From: Myxococcus sp. CA023
GTDB taxonomy: Bacteria > Myxococcota > Myxococcia > Myxococcales > Myxococcaceae
NCBI RefSeq assembly: GCF_010998615.1
Contig: NZ_JAAEAH010000006.1
Coordinates: 116,728-180,727, forward strand
DNA: 64,000 nucleotides
Direction: 5' to 3'
The translations under genes were made by a program, and so were the position numbers. This document shows positions 16,305 through 28,029 of the stretch, piece by piece. The notes under the pieces were generated by a model. It worked only from the letters and a program-made list of their open reading frames with translations. It was not told where the DNA came from and made no database searches. The stretch's first letter is position 1. Every line of letters begins with the position of its first letter.

Positions 16305-17633
16305 ATGTCCAAATCTGGTTCTCCCGTGGCGGACGACCTGCCCGTGGCGCGTCCGGTGGATGCCTCCGAGCGAGTCGTCTTGCTGGACGCCCTCCGCGGC
16401 TTCGCGCTCTGGGGCGTCTTCGTGTCCAACAGCCTCATGTGGCTGAGTGGACGGGCCTTCATGCCCCGTGAGGCTGCGTCCTCGCTGGAGGCCTCCCTGC
16501 TGGAGCAGGTGATCGGCTCCATCTATCAGCTCTTCGTGACGCAGAAGTTCATCTCCATCTTCTCGTTCCTCTTCGGCCTGGGCTTCGCCCTCCAGTTCTC
16601 GCGGGCCGAGGCACGTGGCGTCTCCGCCGTGCCGCTCTACCGCCGGCGGCTGCTGATGCTCTTCGGCATCGGCCTGGCGCACGCCCTGCTGTTGTGGACG
16701 GGCGATATCCTCCACACCTACGCGATGGTGGGTTTCCTGCTGATGGCCTTCCGGGCCCGCTCCAACCGCACGGTGCTGTTCTGGGCGCTGGGGCTCGTCA
16801 CCGTGATGCCGTTCCTCGTGCCCGCCGCCATTCGCTACACGCCCATCCTGCTGCACGGCGCGGAGGCCGCGGCCGAGGCCGCGAAGGCCAGTCAGGCCAG
16901 GGATATGGCCTTGAAAGCCGACACCCTGGTGGCGTTGTCGAGCGAGTCGTTCTGGACGGCGCAGGTGGGCAACGCACGCTTCTTCCTGGAGAACCTCGGC
17001 GGCGGCTTCCGGCGCGTGCTCTGGATGAGCCTCATCCTGGGGCGCTTCCTGCTGGGGTTGCTGGCGGGGCGTCTGCTCCTGTTGCAGGACGTGGAGCGTC
17101 ACCGGGCGTTGCTGCGCCGGATTCTCGGCTGGGGGCTGAGCATGGGCCTCGTCCTCAATGGCGGTGGGTTGCTGCTGTCCCGCTTGCGCAAAGCCGGCGT
17201 GCTGGAGTGGGACCCGAAGGGGCCCTGGATGATGATAGTCAACGGCTTGCAGGAGCCCGGCTACATCGCCATGGGCGCGGCATATGTGGCGGCCTTCGCG
17301 CTGCTCTTCCAGCGGGAGCGCTGGAGCCGCTGGCTGGGCGTGCTGACGCCCGTGGGTCGCATGGCCCTGACGAACTACCTGATGCAGTCCGCGGTGAGCA
17401 TCTGGATTTATTGCGGTTGGGGCCTGGGCTTCATCGGCAAGTTGCCGCCGTCGCGCATCGTCGTCATCTGCTGCGTCATCTTCGCGGCGCAGGTGGTGCT
17501 CAGCCGTCTGTGGTTGGCGCGCTTCCGCTTCGGTCCCGCGGAGTGGCTGTGGCGCTCGCTCACGTATGGAAGGGTCCAGCCCATGCGACGGCTCGCTGGC
17601 GACGGAGGTGTCCCCGGCGTCAGCGCTTCTTGA
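16305..17633 (+). CDS. DUF418 family membrane protein
   Basis: A 442-residue polytopic membrane protein. It has the DUF418/DUF405 layout: an N-terminal LLDALRGFALWGVFVSN, six to eight hydrophobic helices, a cluster FLFGLGFALQFSRAEARG, and a C-terminal VGRMALTNYLMQS block followed by a conserved FGPAEWLWRSLTYG close. Function is unknown; a transport or acyltransfer role has been suggested because the fold resembles acyltransferase 3 proteins. The ATG at 16305 is the first good start; a long open frame extends 1.5 kb upstream but is the antisense of the M20 gene. The 3' end is 12 bases from a convergent gene. Confidence 0.83.
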   Translation: MSKSGSPVADDLPVARPVDASERVVLLDALRGFALWGVFVSNSLMWLSGRAFMPREAASSLEASLLEQVIGSIYQLFVTQKFISIFSFLFGLGFALQFSRAEARGVSAVPLYRRRLLMLFGIGLAHALLLWTGDILHTYAMVGFLLMAFRARSNRTVLFWALGLVTVMPFLVPAAIRYTPILLHGAEAAAEAAKASQARDMALKADTLVALSSESFWTAQVGNARFFLENLGGGFRRVLWMSLILGRFLLGLLAGRLLLLQDVERHRALLRRILGWGLSMGLVLNGGGLLLSRLRKAGVLEWDPKGPWMMIVNGLQEPGYIAMGAAYVAAFALLFQRERWSRWLGVLTPVGRMALTNYLMQSAVSIWIYCGWGLGFIGKLPPSRIVVICCVIFAAQVVLSRLWLARFRFGPAEWLWRSLTYGRVQPMRRLAGDGGVPGVSAS

Positions 17634-17645
17634 GTGAGGGAGGGC

Positions 17646-19031
17646 TCAGAGTGAGTTGAGGAACGCGAGCAGCGCCTGCCGATCCACGAGCGGCAGGCGC
17701 GTGTAGCGCTCCTGGGCCGGCGCGGCCTCGCCGCCATGCCACAGCACGGCCTCTTCCAGGTCGCGAGCCCGCCCGTCATGCAGGAAGCGGGTGTGGCCGT
17801 TCACCGCTTTCACGAGGCCCACGCCCCACAGCGGCGGGGTGCGCCACTCGGTGCCGGTGGCGAGCCCGTCCGGGCGGTCATCCGCGAGCCCTTCGCCCAT
17901 GTCGTGGAGCAGCAGGTCCGTGTAGGGGCGGATGCGCTGGCCGGACAGTTCGGGGAAGCCGGGCACGCCTTCCGTCTCGAAGACTGTGGCCACGTGGCAC
18001 CCCGCGCAGCCGATGGCGCCGAACACCGCCTTGCCGCGCAGGACGTCGGCGGCTTCCCAGTCCCGGCGCTTGGGCACGGCGACCAATCGCGCGTAGATGA
18101 GCAGCGCGTCCAGTTCCTGGGGGCTGACCTCGGGTGGGGCGGCATCGCCGGCCTCGCGTCCCTGCTCGCGGGGATACAACTCCGTCGTCAGTCCCATGTC
18201 GGTGACGAGCGCGTGTGCCACTTGCTGGTGCAGCGTGGGTTGATTGGCCTTCCAGCCGAAGCGCCCCAGCCGCGTCTGTCCCGTCGCCGCGTCCCGTACA
18301 CGGTTGGCCCGGCCGGAGATGCCATTCTGGTCACGGTCCTCCGAATCCTCGTGGGCCAGTACCGCCGCCTCGGGGATGGCCTCGAGCAGGCCGAGGCCGA
18401 AGTTCGCGGGCGCGACACGAGGGGAGAAGCGGGTCTCCTCTCCGAGGGGCCCCTTCGACAGTTGGGTGAATCGGTAGCGGGGCCGGTGGAGGACGTAGGT
18501 CTCGCCCGAGGCGAACCGGCCGGTGACTTCTTCGTAGGTCACCTCGACGTTGCCTTCCGCGCCGGTTCCGTCGACGTGGCGAACGTCGAGCTGCGCGCCA
18601 TACACCGGATGAGGCCCACGGCCGTCCGGTCCGCTCAGCTGGAACGCGAGGGAGACGGGCGTCTCGCTCGGGGAGGCGGGGGGCTGGCCGCGTCCATCCT
18701 TCACGTGGCAGGTCATGCACGAGGGGGCGTTGAACAACGGCCCCACTTGGATGGGGCCGTCCACGTCCGTCCAGTCGCGGCCGAAGACGCGCTTGCCCGC
18801 GTGGAAGTCCTCCCAGCGCGTCCGCGGCATGTTCATGGGGGCGCGGCCGAAGGCGTTGCGTCCCGGGTCCGGCACGGAGCCTGGTCCGCCAGACAGCTCC
18901 TCTCCAGGCTCCGTCGTGGCGGGCAGTGCGCCCAGCTCGAGTGGTCGGGGCAGCCGGTGCGTGCTCGCCCAGACAGCGGCGAAAGCGATGGCTCCGACGG
19001 GAATGCCTAGAAGGTACAGCCGCCTGCGCAT
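17646..19031 (-). CDS. Di-haem oxidoreductase (DHOR, DUF1111 family)
   Basis: A 461-residue c-type cytochrome. After an N-terminal membrane anchor or uncleaved signal (LYLLGIPVGAIAFAAVW), two CXXCH haem sites are visible: CMTCH about residue 105 and CAGCH about residue 345. DHOR motifs surround them: AGKRVFGRDWT, GLGLLEAIPE, RFGWKANQPTL, LRGKAVFGAIG and FLHDGRARDLEEAVLWHGG. These proteins are periplasmic and related to MauG/cytochrome c peroxidase; they are thought to handle thiols or peroxide. The ATG at 19031 has GGGAG nine bases upstream. Often paired with an iron-regulated lipoprotein, but no such partner is seen. Confidence 0.88.
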   Translation of the reverse strand: MRRRLYLLGIPVGAIAFAAVWASTHRLPRPLELGALPATTEPGEELSGGPGSVPDPGRNAFGRAPMNMPRTRWEDFHAGKRVFGRDWTDVDGPIQVGPLFNAPSCMTCHVKDGRGQPPASPSETPVSLAFQLSGPDGRGPHPVYGAQLDVRHVDGTGAEGNVEVTYEEVTGRFASGETYVLHRPRYRFTQLSKGPLGEETRFSPRVAPANFGLGLLEAIPEAAVLAHEDSEDRDQNGISGRANRVRDAATGQTRLGRFGWKANQPTLHQQVAHALVTDMGLTTELYPREQGREAGDAAPPEVSPQELDALLIYARLVAVPKRRDWEAADVLRGKAVFGAIGCAGCHVATVFETEGVPGFPELSGQRIRPYTDLLLHDMGEGLADDRPDGLATGTEWRTPPLWGVGLVKAVNGHTRFLHDGRARDLEEAVLWHGGEAAPAQERYTRLPLVDRQALLAFLNSL

Positions 19032-19235
19032 CAGAACGTCTCCCGAGGGAAAGCCTACTCGTTTCCCGTGACGCGCTTCGAGGCGAAGCGCCATCCACGG
19101 CCGCGCGGTGTGCACCCATCGCGCCACGAGGCGCGCAGCCATGCTGATACTGGGAGAAACGGCGTTCGCGAGGACGATGCGCGTGGCCGTGTAGCGCGTT
19201 CCGCTACAGGGCGGAGGCGTGTGTGTCGTTCATTG

Positions 19236-20264
19236 CTACAGACGCGGTGTTTCACGCTCCGCCGCTTCTGCCTCAGCGAGCCGCTGGTGCGCCTGCGCAG
19301 TCAGCTCGAAGGAGCGCAGCCGCGCGGCGTGGTCGTAGACCATTCCCGTCACCATCAGCTCATCGACTCCCGTGAGTCGAATGAACGCCGCCAGGCCCTG
19401 CTGAACGGTGTCGGGCGCGCCGATGATGGAGTACTTCAACGCGTGGTCGGCGCTCGCGCGGTCCACGGGCGAAGCCACGGAGTCGATGTCATCAACCGGA
19501 GGCGGGAGCTGACCGGGCGTGCCACGGCGCAGGCGGATGAACTGCTGCTGCACGGAAGTGAAGAGGCGCTGTGCCTCCGCATCCGTATCCGCCGCGAAGA
19601 CATTCACACAGGCCATGGCATAGGGCCGCTCGAGCGACTCGGATGGCTTGAAGCGCTCCCGGTAGATGTCCAGGGCCTGCAACAGGGCATCCGGCGCGAA
19701 GTGGGAGGCGAAGGCGAACGGCATGCCCAGCATCGCCGCGAGCTGCGCGCTGAACAGGCTGGAGCCGAGCAGCCAGATGGGGACCTTCAAACCCGCGCCC
19801 GGCACCGCCTGGATGAGCTGTCCCGGCTCGGTGGGCTCGAAGTACGACTTCAGCTCCACGACGTCCTGGGGAAAGGTGTCCGCGCTCGCCGCCAGGTCTC
19901 GCCGCAGGGCGCGCGCCGTTAGCATGTCCGTGCCCGGCGCCCGGCCGAGCCCCAGGTCGATGCGCCCCGGGTAGAGCGTCTCCAGCGTGCCGAACTGCTC
20001 CGCGATGATCAGCGGCGCGTGATTCGGCAGCATGACGCCGCCCGAACCCACCCGGATGCGCTTCGTCCCCCCGGCCACGTAGCCGATGACCACGGACGTC
20101 GCCGCGCTGGCGATACCCGTCATGTTGTGGTGCTCGGCCAGCCAGAAGCGCTTGAAGCCCCAGTCCTCCGCGTGCCGTGCCAGGTCCAGCGTGTTCCGGA
20201 GCGCGTCGGCCGCGGTGGAGCCCTGCGTGACGGGCGAGAGGTCGAGGACGGAGAAAGGAATCAT
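19236..20264 (-). CDS. LLM-class flavin-dependent oxidoreductase (MsnO8 family)
   Basis: A 342-residue bacterial-luciferase-like monooxygenase. It shows [21 protein letters not shown] (the diagnostic AEHH), [39 protein letters not shown] and [14 protein letters not shown], all hallmarks of luciferase group 1. It probably uses FMNH2 and O2 on a small organic substrate that cannot be named. The ATG at 20264 follows a purine-rich GGAGAAAGGA-like strand on the opposite side. The neighbouring upstream gene on the same strand is a spermidine-synthase-like protein only 10 bases away, so they may be co-transcribed. Confidence 0.85.
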   Translation of the reverse strand: MIPFSVLDLSPVTQGSTAADALRNTLDLARHAEDWGFKRFWLAEHHNMTGIASAATSVVIGYVAGGTKRIRVGSGGVMLPNHAPLIIAEQFGTLETLYPGRIDLGLGRAPGTDMLTARALRRDLAASADTFPQDVVELKSYFEPTEPGQLIQAVPGAGLKVPIWLLGSSLFSAQLAAMLGMPFAFASHFAPDALLQALDIYRERFKPSESLERPYAMACVNVFAADTDAEAQRLFTSVQQQFIRLRRGTPGQLPPPVDDIDSVASPVDRASADHALKYSIIGAPDTVQQGLAAFIRLTGVDELMVTGMVYDHAARLRSFELTAQAHQRLAEAEAAERETPRL

Positions 20265-20274
20265 GGGGCCCCTA

Positions 20275-20958
20275 CTAACGCCGTCCCTGGGGCCTCCGCT
20301 TGCCCATGAACAGGGTATGCCGCGTCCCCTTGGTGCCATGCGCCGCCGGGTGGAGCACCTGGACGGTGAAGCCCGCTTGCTCCATGCGGCGTTCGAAGGC
20401 GGGGGAGGGCCCGGCGCTCCACACGCCGAGTACGCCTCCTGGCCGCAGCGCCTGGACCGCGTGTGCCAGCCCCACGCGCCCATAGAGGCCGTGGTTGTCG
20501 GGGTGGGTGAGGGCGGTGGGGCCGTTGTCCACGTCGAGCAGGATGGCGTCATAGGTGCCGGACTGACGGGCCATGTGCTTGCCCACGTCGGCCTCCACCA
20601 CGATGACGCGCGGGTCCTCCAGGGGTGCCCCGGCCAGCGGCGCGAGCAGCCCCCGGTTCCACGTCACCACCACCGGGAGCAGCTCCGCCACCGTGACGCG
20701 CGCATCGGGCCCCAGCCGGTCCAGCACCGCGCGGGTGGTGTAGCCAAAGCCCAGTCCGCCCACGAGCACCCGGACGTCGCTTCGGCCCGCCAGCCCTTCA
20801 CAGCCGGCGTCCGCCAGCGCTTCCTCGGAGCCGTGCTGCCGGCTGGACATCAGCGTCTGGCTCCGCACGCGGAAGACGTACTCGTCCCCACGCCGGGCCA
20901 GGGTGACTTCCCCCACGTCCGGGACTTCTGCGCGCTCCAGCGTCTCCCAGGGCTTCAT
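20275..20958 (-). CDS. Spermidine-synthase-like methyltransferase-fold protein
   Basis: A 227-residue protein with a Rossmann core. The glycine loop [20 protein letters not shown], an acidic end of strand two (VTVAELLP) and [13 protein letters not shown] match spermidine synthases and related SAM-like enzymes. The N-terminal beta-hairpin domain of true spermidine synthases is short here. It may be an aminopropyltransferase relative of unknown substrate. The ATG at 20958 is preferred to the TTG at 20994. It lies 10 bases before the flavin oxidoreductase gene, suggesting co-transcription. Confidence 0.75.
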   Translation of the reverse strand: MKPWETLERAEVPDVGEVTLARRGDEYVFRVRSQTLMSSRQHGSEEALADAGCEGLAGRSDVRVLVGGLGFGYTTRAVLDRLGPDARVTVAELLPVVVTWNRGLLAPLAGAPLEDPRVIVVEADVGKHMARQSGTYDAILLDVDNGPTALTHPDNHGLYGRVGLAHAVQALRPGGVLGVWSAGPSPAFERRMEQAGFTVQVLHPAAHGTKGTRHTLFMGKRRPQGRR

Positions 20959-20981
20959 GGCCGGGCTCTTCGCGCGGAGGC

Positions 20982-21010
20982 GGCCCGGCGTCAAGCCATG
21001 ACGCCGGGCC
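20982..21010 (-). terminator. Perfect 10 bp hairpin between clpB and the next gene
   Basis: GGCCCGGCGT (20982-20991) and ACGCCGGGCC (21001-21010) form a perfect stem with a 9-base loop, 25 bases after the clpB stop. A T-run is missing, so this could be a high-GC intrinsic terminator or an mRNA-stabilising stem. Confidence 0.55.
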
Positions 21011-21034
21011 GAGGCACATCCGTGGACGCCCGGG

Positions 21035-23659
<2,625 letters not shown>

Positions 23660-23786
23660 GCCTCCAACGTAAGAGTCGGCCACCCCTTGGCAAGCAGCGC
23701 ACGTGGCGCGACGTTTCCGTTTACCTGGAATTGTTTGGACTCCTGGTAACCGCCTGCTTTTCAAGGTGCCGGAGTTGCCAGCGGGT

Positions 23787-24422
23787 ATGATGCCGGGTAT
23801 AGGCGGCGCCCAATCCCCTGGGGGGCTGAATCTGAAAGCGCACGGCGGATATCTCCTACGACTCGAAAGCTTCGGCGGCCTGGAGCTGCTCCGGTTGGCG
23901 CGTGAAGCGCTGGCGCTGGACGGTGCGATGGGCGCGACGGGGCTGAAGGTGTCCGTCAACCGGCGCCGCAAGGTGGTCCGTCTGGCGTACGTGGCTCCCT
24001 TCACGGAGGGACGGCAGGGCGCACACTGGTATGCGGCCCACCATGCACTCCCCCGACTTCTCTCCCGGGCGACGAACGCCGCCGTCCAGGCCTACGTCTA
24101 TGATCCAGACGAAGGCGAGCAGGTCATCGCGTACGGCAACGGCCGGCGCGTGGGCGGCGAGCGGGTCGTCTACGAGGACGTGGAGCTCCCGGTGCCGCTG
24201 GACCAGATGGACGACGCGGCCTTCAAGCACATGCAGGAGCGCTGGCCGGTGGGCCACCTGGCGTACGTGTTCGGCCTGACGCGCAAGGAGCTGCTGCGGC
24301 TGCCGCGCGTGGCTCCGGGCCACGAGCTGGCGCTGGAGGACCGTGACGCAGAGGGGGCCGCCGTCCTGGAGGCCCTCCTGCCGACCTGCCAGGTGTCGCT
24401 GCCGGAGTCCGACGCCCTCTGA
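23787..24422 (+). CDS. Hypothetical protein, 211 residues
   Basis: Unrecognised. A soluble protein of mixed alpha/beta composition with normal codon bias. It has no signal peptide and no clear catalytic motif; notable blocks are [20 protein letters not shown] and [28 protein letters not shown]. Two adjacent ATGs open the gene (23787 and 23790). An earlier GTG at 23703 would extend into the clpB leader and is less likely. It is divergent from clpB and convergent with a membrane-protein gene. Confidence 0.65.
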   Translation: MMPGIGGAQSPGGLNLKAHGGYLLRLESFGGLELLRLAREALALDGAMGATGLKVSVNRRRKVVRLAYVAPFTEGRQGAHWYAAHHALPRLLSRATNAAVQAYVYDPDEGEQVIAYGNGRRVGGERVVYEDVELPVPLDQMDDAAFKHMQERWPVGHLAYVFGLTRKELLRLPRVAPGHELALEDRDAEGAAVLEALLPTCQVSLPESDAL

Positions 24423-24428
24423 GAAGGG

Positions 24429-25070
24429 CTACTCCGCCTGCGGCCCGTCTTGCACGGCCATGGCCTCGCGGACGCTCTGGCTGCGGAAGTACTGCCCCAG
24501 AATCGCGAAGGTGCCCGCCACCACCACGGTGCCGAAGATGGCGCTCCCCACGCCCATCGCGCTCAGGATTTCGCGAGAGGTCTCGATGGTGATGTCCGGT
24601 GGGAACTCGGGCATCTTGCTCATCGGCTCCGCCAGCGCCGCGAAGAGGCGCTGCTTGGCCACGGACATCTGCGCGCCGTCGATGGTGCGCAGCCCGGCGG
24701 CGATGATGGCCGCGCGGCTCAGGACCCGGCGCAGGGCGTCGCGGGGCAGGTTCTCCGGACTCAGCATGCGCGCCGCGGACACGCTGACAAAGGCGCAGGC
24801 AACGGCCAGCAAGCCCAACAGCACCGCGCGCAACTCCCGCATGGGCTCCAGCGCCGCGTAGTAGACCTCGAAAATCTTCGGGTCGAGTGCCGGGGCGCCG
24901 GGAATCCGAGGCAGCTCCTGCTCCATCCGGAGCGAGCGCGCTTCGTAGAAGTTCGCCATCTCGACGGCTTCCATCAGCGCTGCCCAGCCCGTGAGGATGG
25001 AGAGCACCAGGCCCACGATGGCGGCGAAGCGGATGCCACCGGGCAGGCCCTTCCTACTGGAGTGCTTCAC
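24429..25070 (-). CDS. Hypothetical membrane protein, 213 residues
   Basis: Unrecognised. It has three likely transmembrane helices: about residues 13-33 (FAAIVGLVLSILTGWAALM), 82-98 (LLGLLAVACAFVSVSAA) and 172-192 (VGSAIFGTVVVAGTFAIL). The loop between the first two is charged and probably faces one side. It overlaps the DUF1844 gene by 4 bases and so is the last of a three-gene set (acidic protein, DUF1844 protein, this protein). Function unknown. Confidence 0.7.
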   Translation of the reverse strand: MKHSSRKGLPGGIRFAAIVGLVLSILTGWAALMEAVEMANFYEARSLRMEQELPRIPGAPALDPKIFEVYYAALEPMRELRAVLLGLLAVACAFVSVSAARMLSPENLPRDALRRVLSRAAIIAAGLRTIDGAQMSVAKQRLFAALAEPMSKMPEFPPDITIETSREILSAMGVGSAIFGTVVVAGTFAILGQYFRSQSVREAMAVQDGPQAE

Positions 25071-25381
25071 CGCTTGGTCGCCTCCACGTAGCGCAGGCGG
25101 AGGTCCGCGAGCAGCCCGTCGAACAGCTTCTCTTCCTCGGCCGTGAGGTTGCCCCGCGTCTTCGCGCGCAGCATGGACAAGAGGTCCAGGTTCTGCCGGG
25201 CCAGCGGCAGGTCCTTCTCCGTCTGACCCGTTTCAGGATTGGGCGCACCTCCCAGGTGGATGAGCACCGCGGTGCCCAGCCCCACGATGAAGGTGCTGAA
25301 GGAAATCGACTCCTCGGACGCGGAGCGCGCTTCCCCCCGCATCACGAAGGTCTCGCCGCGCTTCTCGTCCCCGGAGCTCAT
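25067..25381 (-). CDS. DUF1844 domain protein
   Basis: A 104-residue protein matching DUF1844: ISFSTFIVGLGTAVLIHLGGAPNPETG, then DLPLARQNLDLLSMLRAKTRGNLTAEE. The central hydrophobic helix is short and may be membrane-associated. Function is unknown in all bacteria that carry it; it occurs widely in Deltaproteobacteria-related groups. It overlaps both neighbours by 4 bases, so the three genes are tightly coupled. Confidence 0.85.
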   Translation of the reverse strand: MSSGDEKRGETFVMRGEARSASEESISFSTFIVGLGTAVLIHLGGAPNPETGQTEKDLPLARQNLDLLSMLRAKTRGNLTAEEEKLFDGLLADLRLRYVEATKR

Positions 25382-25746
25382 GCGGAGACCGGCCCCTCAT
25401 CGTCGGAGGTCTCGTTCGAAGCGGTGGCGGCCTCGTCGTCGCTCTCGGCCTCGTCGGCTTCGTCGGCCTCGTCGTCGTCGCCATCCGTCGACTCGGCGGC
25501 GGTGGAGGTCTCGGCCTCGTCGCTGTCGTCGGACGTATCGTCGTCCTCGTCCTCGAAGTCATCCTCTTCGTCGTCGAAGTCGTCGGCGTCGTCGAGCATG
25601 AGCGTCTCAACGGGGACGGACTTCTCCGCCACGTCGGGCAGGCCCTGGAGGTGGCGCTCGTACTCCGTCTCGTCGAGCTGGCCTGAGCGCACGTACCGCT
25701 CCACGGTGCGCTTATCGAGGTACTTCGGGTCCGCCGAATCCGCCAT
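25378..25746 (-). CDS. Acidic low-complexity protein
   Basis: A 122-residue protein with an ordered N-terminal part (about 1-50: KYLDKRTVERYVRSGQLDETEYERHLQGLPDVAEK in segments) and a disordered C-terminal half almost entirely Asp/Glu/Ser/Ala/Thr. No family name is recognised. Acidic tails of this kind bind basic proteins or act as spacers; no specific role can be assigned. It is the first gene of a three-gene overlapping set with the DUF1844 protein and a membrane protein. Confidence 0.7.
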   Translation of the reverse strand: MADSADPKYLDKRTVERYVRSGQLDETEYERHLQGLPDVAEKSVPVETLMLDDADDFDDEEDDFEDEDDDTSDDSDEAETSTAAESTDGDDDEADEADEAESDDEAATASNETSDDEGPVSA

Positions 25747-25838
25747 GGTTCAAATCCTCAGAATTGCTTGGAAAACAGCGCGGCACCTTATAGCAGGGTG
25801 GCCATCTGTCAACGCCGCCGTCCTGCCTTCCAGAGCCG

Positions 25839-26495
25839 ATGAACGCACCGTCCCGCCCGCACCTTCCCCGCGGTCCTTACTTGCTGTGCGACGACTCCGT
25901 CCTGCCGGAGATTTCACTGGTGGACAAGGCGGCTCGCCTGGTGGCCGGCGGGGCCCGGGTGGTGCAACTGCGCATGAAGCGAACCTCGGTCCGTGAGGCG
26001 CTGGCCGCCACGCGGCAGGTGGTGGCGCTGTGCCGCCGGGAAGGCGCGCTGTGCCTGGTGAACGACCGGGTGGACCTGGCGCTGCTGGCGGACGCGGACG
26101 GTGTGCACGTGGGTGACGAGGACGTGCCCGCCGAGGATGCGCGCGCGCTGCTGGGGCCTGGCCGTCTGGTGGGCGTCACGGTGCGAGACGTGGTGGGCGC
26201 GCGGGCGGCACAAGCGGCTGGGGCGGACTATGTGGGGCTGGGGCCTGTCTTCCCCACGTCGACGAAGCAGGTGCCCGCGCCAGTGCTGGGTCTGGATGCC
26301 TTCGCGTCCGTGGTGCGTGACAGCCCGCTGCCCGTGGTGGGCATTGGTGGGGTGGGGCTGGTGAACATCGCGAGCGTGGCGGCGGCCGGGGCGCACTGCG
26401 CGGCGGTGGTATCCGACGCGCTGCTCGCCGTGGATATCACCGAGCGTGTGAGGCGGTTGGTGGCCGCGTTTGAACAGGGGCGCTCCGGGGCATAG
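25839..26495 (+). CDS. thiE: Thiamine-phosphate synthase
   Basis: Condenses HMP-PP with thiazole phosphate. The 218-residue TIM barrel has the family motifs VQLRMKRTS (normally QLREK), LVNDRVDLALLADADGVHVG-like segment, GVTVRD, GADYVGLGPVFPTSTK and VVGIGGV. Length is standard. It begins a three-gene run with a glutamine-amidotransferase-like gene and a ThiD-like kinase gene, suggesting thiamine salvage or synthesis; no thiC or thiG is present. No THI-box riboswitch could be recognised in the 90 bases upstream. Confidence 0.9.
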   Translation: MNAPSRPHLPRGPYLLCDDSVLPEISLVDKAARLVAGGARVVQLRMKRTSVREALAATRQVVALCRREGALCLVNDRVDLALLADADGVHVGDEDVPAEDARALLGPGRLVGVTVRDVVGARAAQAAGADYVGLGPVFPTSTKQVPAPVLGLDAFASVVRDSPLPVVGIGGVGLVNIASVAAAGAHCAAVVSDALLAVDITERVRRLVAAFEQGRSGA

Positions 26496-26515
26496 CCTCG
26501 AAGCCAGGAGCTTCC

Positions 26516-27280
26516 ATGAACAACCATTCGCGACACCACGGGCCGGCGCCGCGCCGCCCCAACATCGGCATCACCCCGGACTGGAGTCCGGCCGGAGAAC
26601 AGCCCTTTGCCCGCTATGAGCTGAAGGTTCCGTACGCGGACGCCGTCCTCCGCGCGGGCGGGCTGCCCTTCGTGTTGCCGTATTCGGACGAGCCGGCCTG
26701 CGTGGAGTCCTATCTGGACCGCATCTCCGGGGTGCTCGTCACGGGCGGCGCGTTCGACATTCCTCCGTCGGCCTACGGCGAGGATGCGCGCGAGGGCTTG
26801 GGGGCGCTGAAGGAAGGGCGTACCGCTTTCGAGGCGGCGCTCATGCGCGGCGCGCTCAAGCGCAACATGCCGGTGCTGGGCATCTGTGGCGGCATGCAAC
26901 TGCTCAACGTCATCCTGGGTGGCACGCTGTACCAGGACATCGGCCGTGAGGTGGAGGGCGCTCGCGAGCACGAGCAGAAGCACGACCGCACGCACCCGCA
27001 GCACCCGGTGGACGTGAAGAGCGGCACGTTGCTGGCGGAGGCAGTGGGGTATGGCCAGTTGATGGTCAACTCCACCCACCACCAGTCGGTGCGCGGCGTG
27101 GGCAAGGACGTGACGATTACCGCGGTGGCGCCGGATGGCGTGGTGGAGGCCATCGAGTCCTCCGTGCACACCTTCGCCGTGGGCGTGCAGTGGCACCCCG
27201 AATACATGTCCACGACCATTCCGGTGCACGTGGGGCTCTACAAGGCGTTCGTGCAGAAGGCGCGCGAGCACCGCCGGTGA
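26516..27280 (+). CDS. Class I glutamine amidotransferase, gamma-glutamyl-GABA hydrolase (PuuD) family
   Basis: A 254-residue peptidase C26 protein. The catalytic nucleophile lies in GICGGMQLLNVILGG and the histidine/glutamate pair in QWHPEYM. The upstream LVTGGAFDIPP replaces the more common LxGGxDxxP of PuuD. The family cleaves gamma-glutamyl amides such as gamma-glutamyl-GABA; the exact substrate is not known. It is between thiE and a thiD-like gene and its stop overlaps the next GTG start, so it may take part in handling a gamma-glutamylated intermediate in that pathway, which is inference. Confidence 0.85.
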   Translation: MNNHSRHHGPAPRRPNIGITPDWSPAGEQPFARYELKVPYADAVLRAGGLPFVLPYSDEPACVESYLDRISGVLVTGGAFDIPPSAYGEDAREGLGALKEGRTAFEAALMRGALKRNMPVLGICGGMQLLNVILGGTLYQDIGREVEGAREHEQKHDRTHPQHPVDVKSGTLLAEAVGYGQLMVNSTHHQSVRGVGKDVTITAVAPDGVVEAIESSVHTFAVGVQWHPEYMSTTIPVHVGLYKAFVQKAREHRR

Positions 27281-28017
27281 GCCCCCGCGTCCTCCTGCTG
27301 GCGGGGTTGGAGCCCACGGGACGGGCGGGGCTCTTGGCGGATGTCGCCGCGGTGCGCGCGCTGCGGGGCCAGCCGGTGGCGGTGCCCACCGCGCAGACGG
27401 CGCAGGGTGTCCGCACCTTCACCTGGACGGCCTCGCCGCCGCGCGTGCTGTCAGCGCAGGTGGTCGCCGCGCGCGAGCTGGGGCCGGTGCACGCGGTGAA
27501 GTGCGGCATGGTGCCCGCTCGCGCGCAGCTCGAGGCCGCGCAGCGGGCCCTGGAGGACACGGGCGCGTGGTGGGTGGTGGACCCGGTGGTGCGCACCTCC
27601 CGGGGCGAGCCGCTGACGCGCCTGTCCGCACGGGCCTACCTGGCCCTGGCCGGGCCGCGTGTGGTGCTCACGCCGAACCTGGATGAAGCGGGCTGGCTGC
27701 TGGGACGACCCGTCGCGCGCACGGTGGAAGAGGCTGTCGAGGCCGCGGAGGCACTGGCACAGCACGGCTTTGGCGCGGTGCTGGTGAAGGGCGGGCACTT
27801 GCCGGACACGCAGGGGCTGGCGGACGTCCTGGCCACACCGGGCCGCGTGCGAGTGCTGGAGGGCAAGCGGCTGGCGCGTGCCCCCGGACGTCGGGGCACC
27901 GGGTGCCGGCTGGCCTCCGCGCTGGCCACGGAGCTGGGGAGGGGCCGTACGCTGGAGACGGCGGTGCGCTCGGCCCGCGCGCTGGTGGTGCGCTACCTGC
28001 GGACCGGCGCGGAGTAG
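27277..28017 (+). CDS. Hydroxymethylpyrimidine/phosphomethylpyrimidine kinase-like (ThiD-like)
   Basis: A 246-residue ribokinase-fold protein. It shows VLLLAGLEPTGRAGLLADVAA (ThiD GxDPxGxAG replaced by GLEPTGRAG), a TAQTAQG segment, VVDPVVRTSRG, TPNLDEAGWL and the anion-hole-like RRGTGCRLASALA near the end. The Asp of the substrate loop is a Glu here and the final GTGCxxSSA has an extra Arg, so activity is likely but specificity uncertain. The GTG at 27277 overlaps the previous stop (GTGA), showing coupling. It follows thiE in the same run. Confidence 0.82.
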   Translation: MSPRVLLLAGLEPTGRAGLLADVAAVRALRGQPVAVPTAQTAQGVRTFTWTASPPRVLSAQVVAARELGPVHAVKCGMVPARAQLEAAQRALEDTGAWWVVDPVVRTSRGEPLTRLSARAYLALAGPRVVLTPNLDEAGWLLGRPVARTVEEAVEAAEALAQHGFGAVLVKGGHLPDTQGLADVLATPGRVRVLEGKRLARAPGRRGTGCRLASALATELGRGRTLETAVRSARALVVRYLRTGAE

Positions 28018-28029
28018 GGTGGGGCCGCG

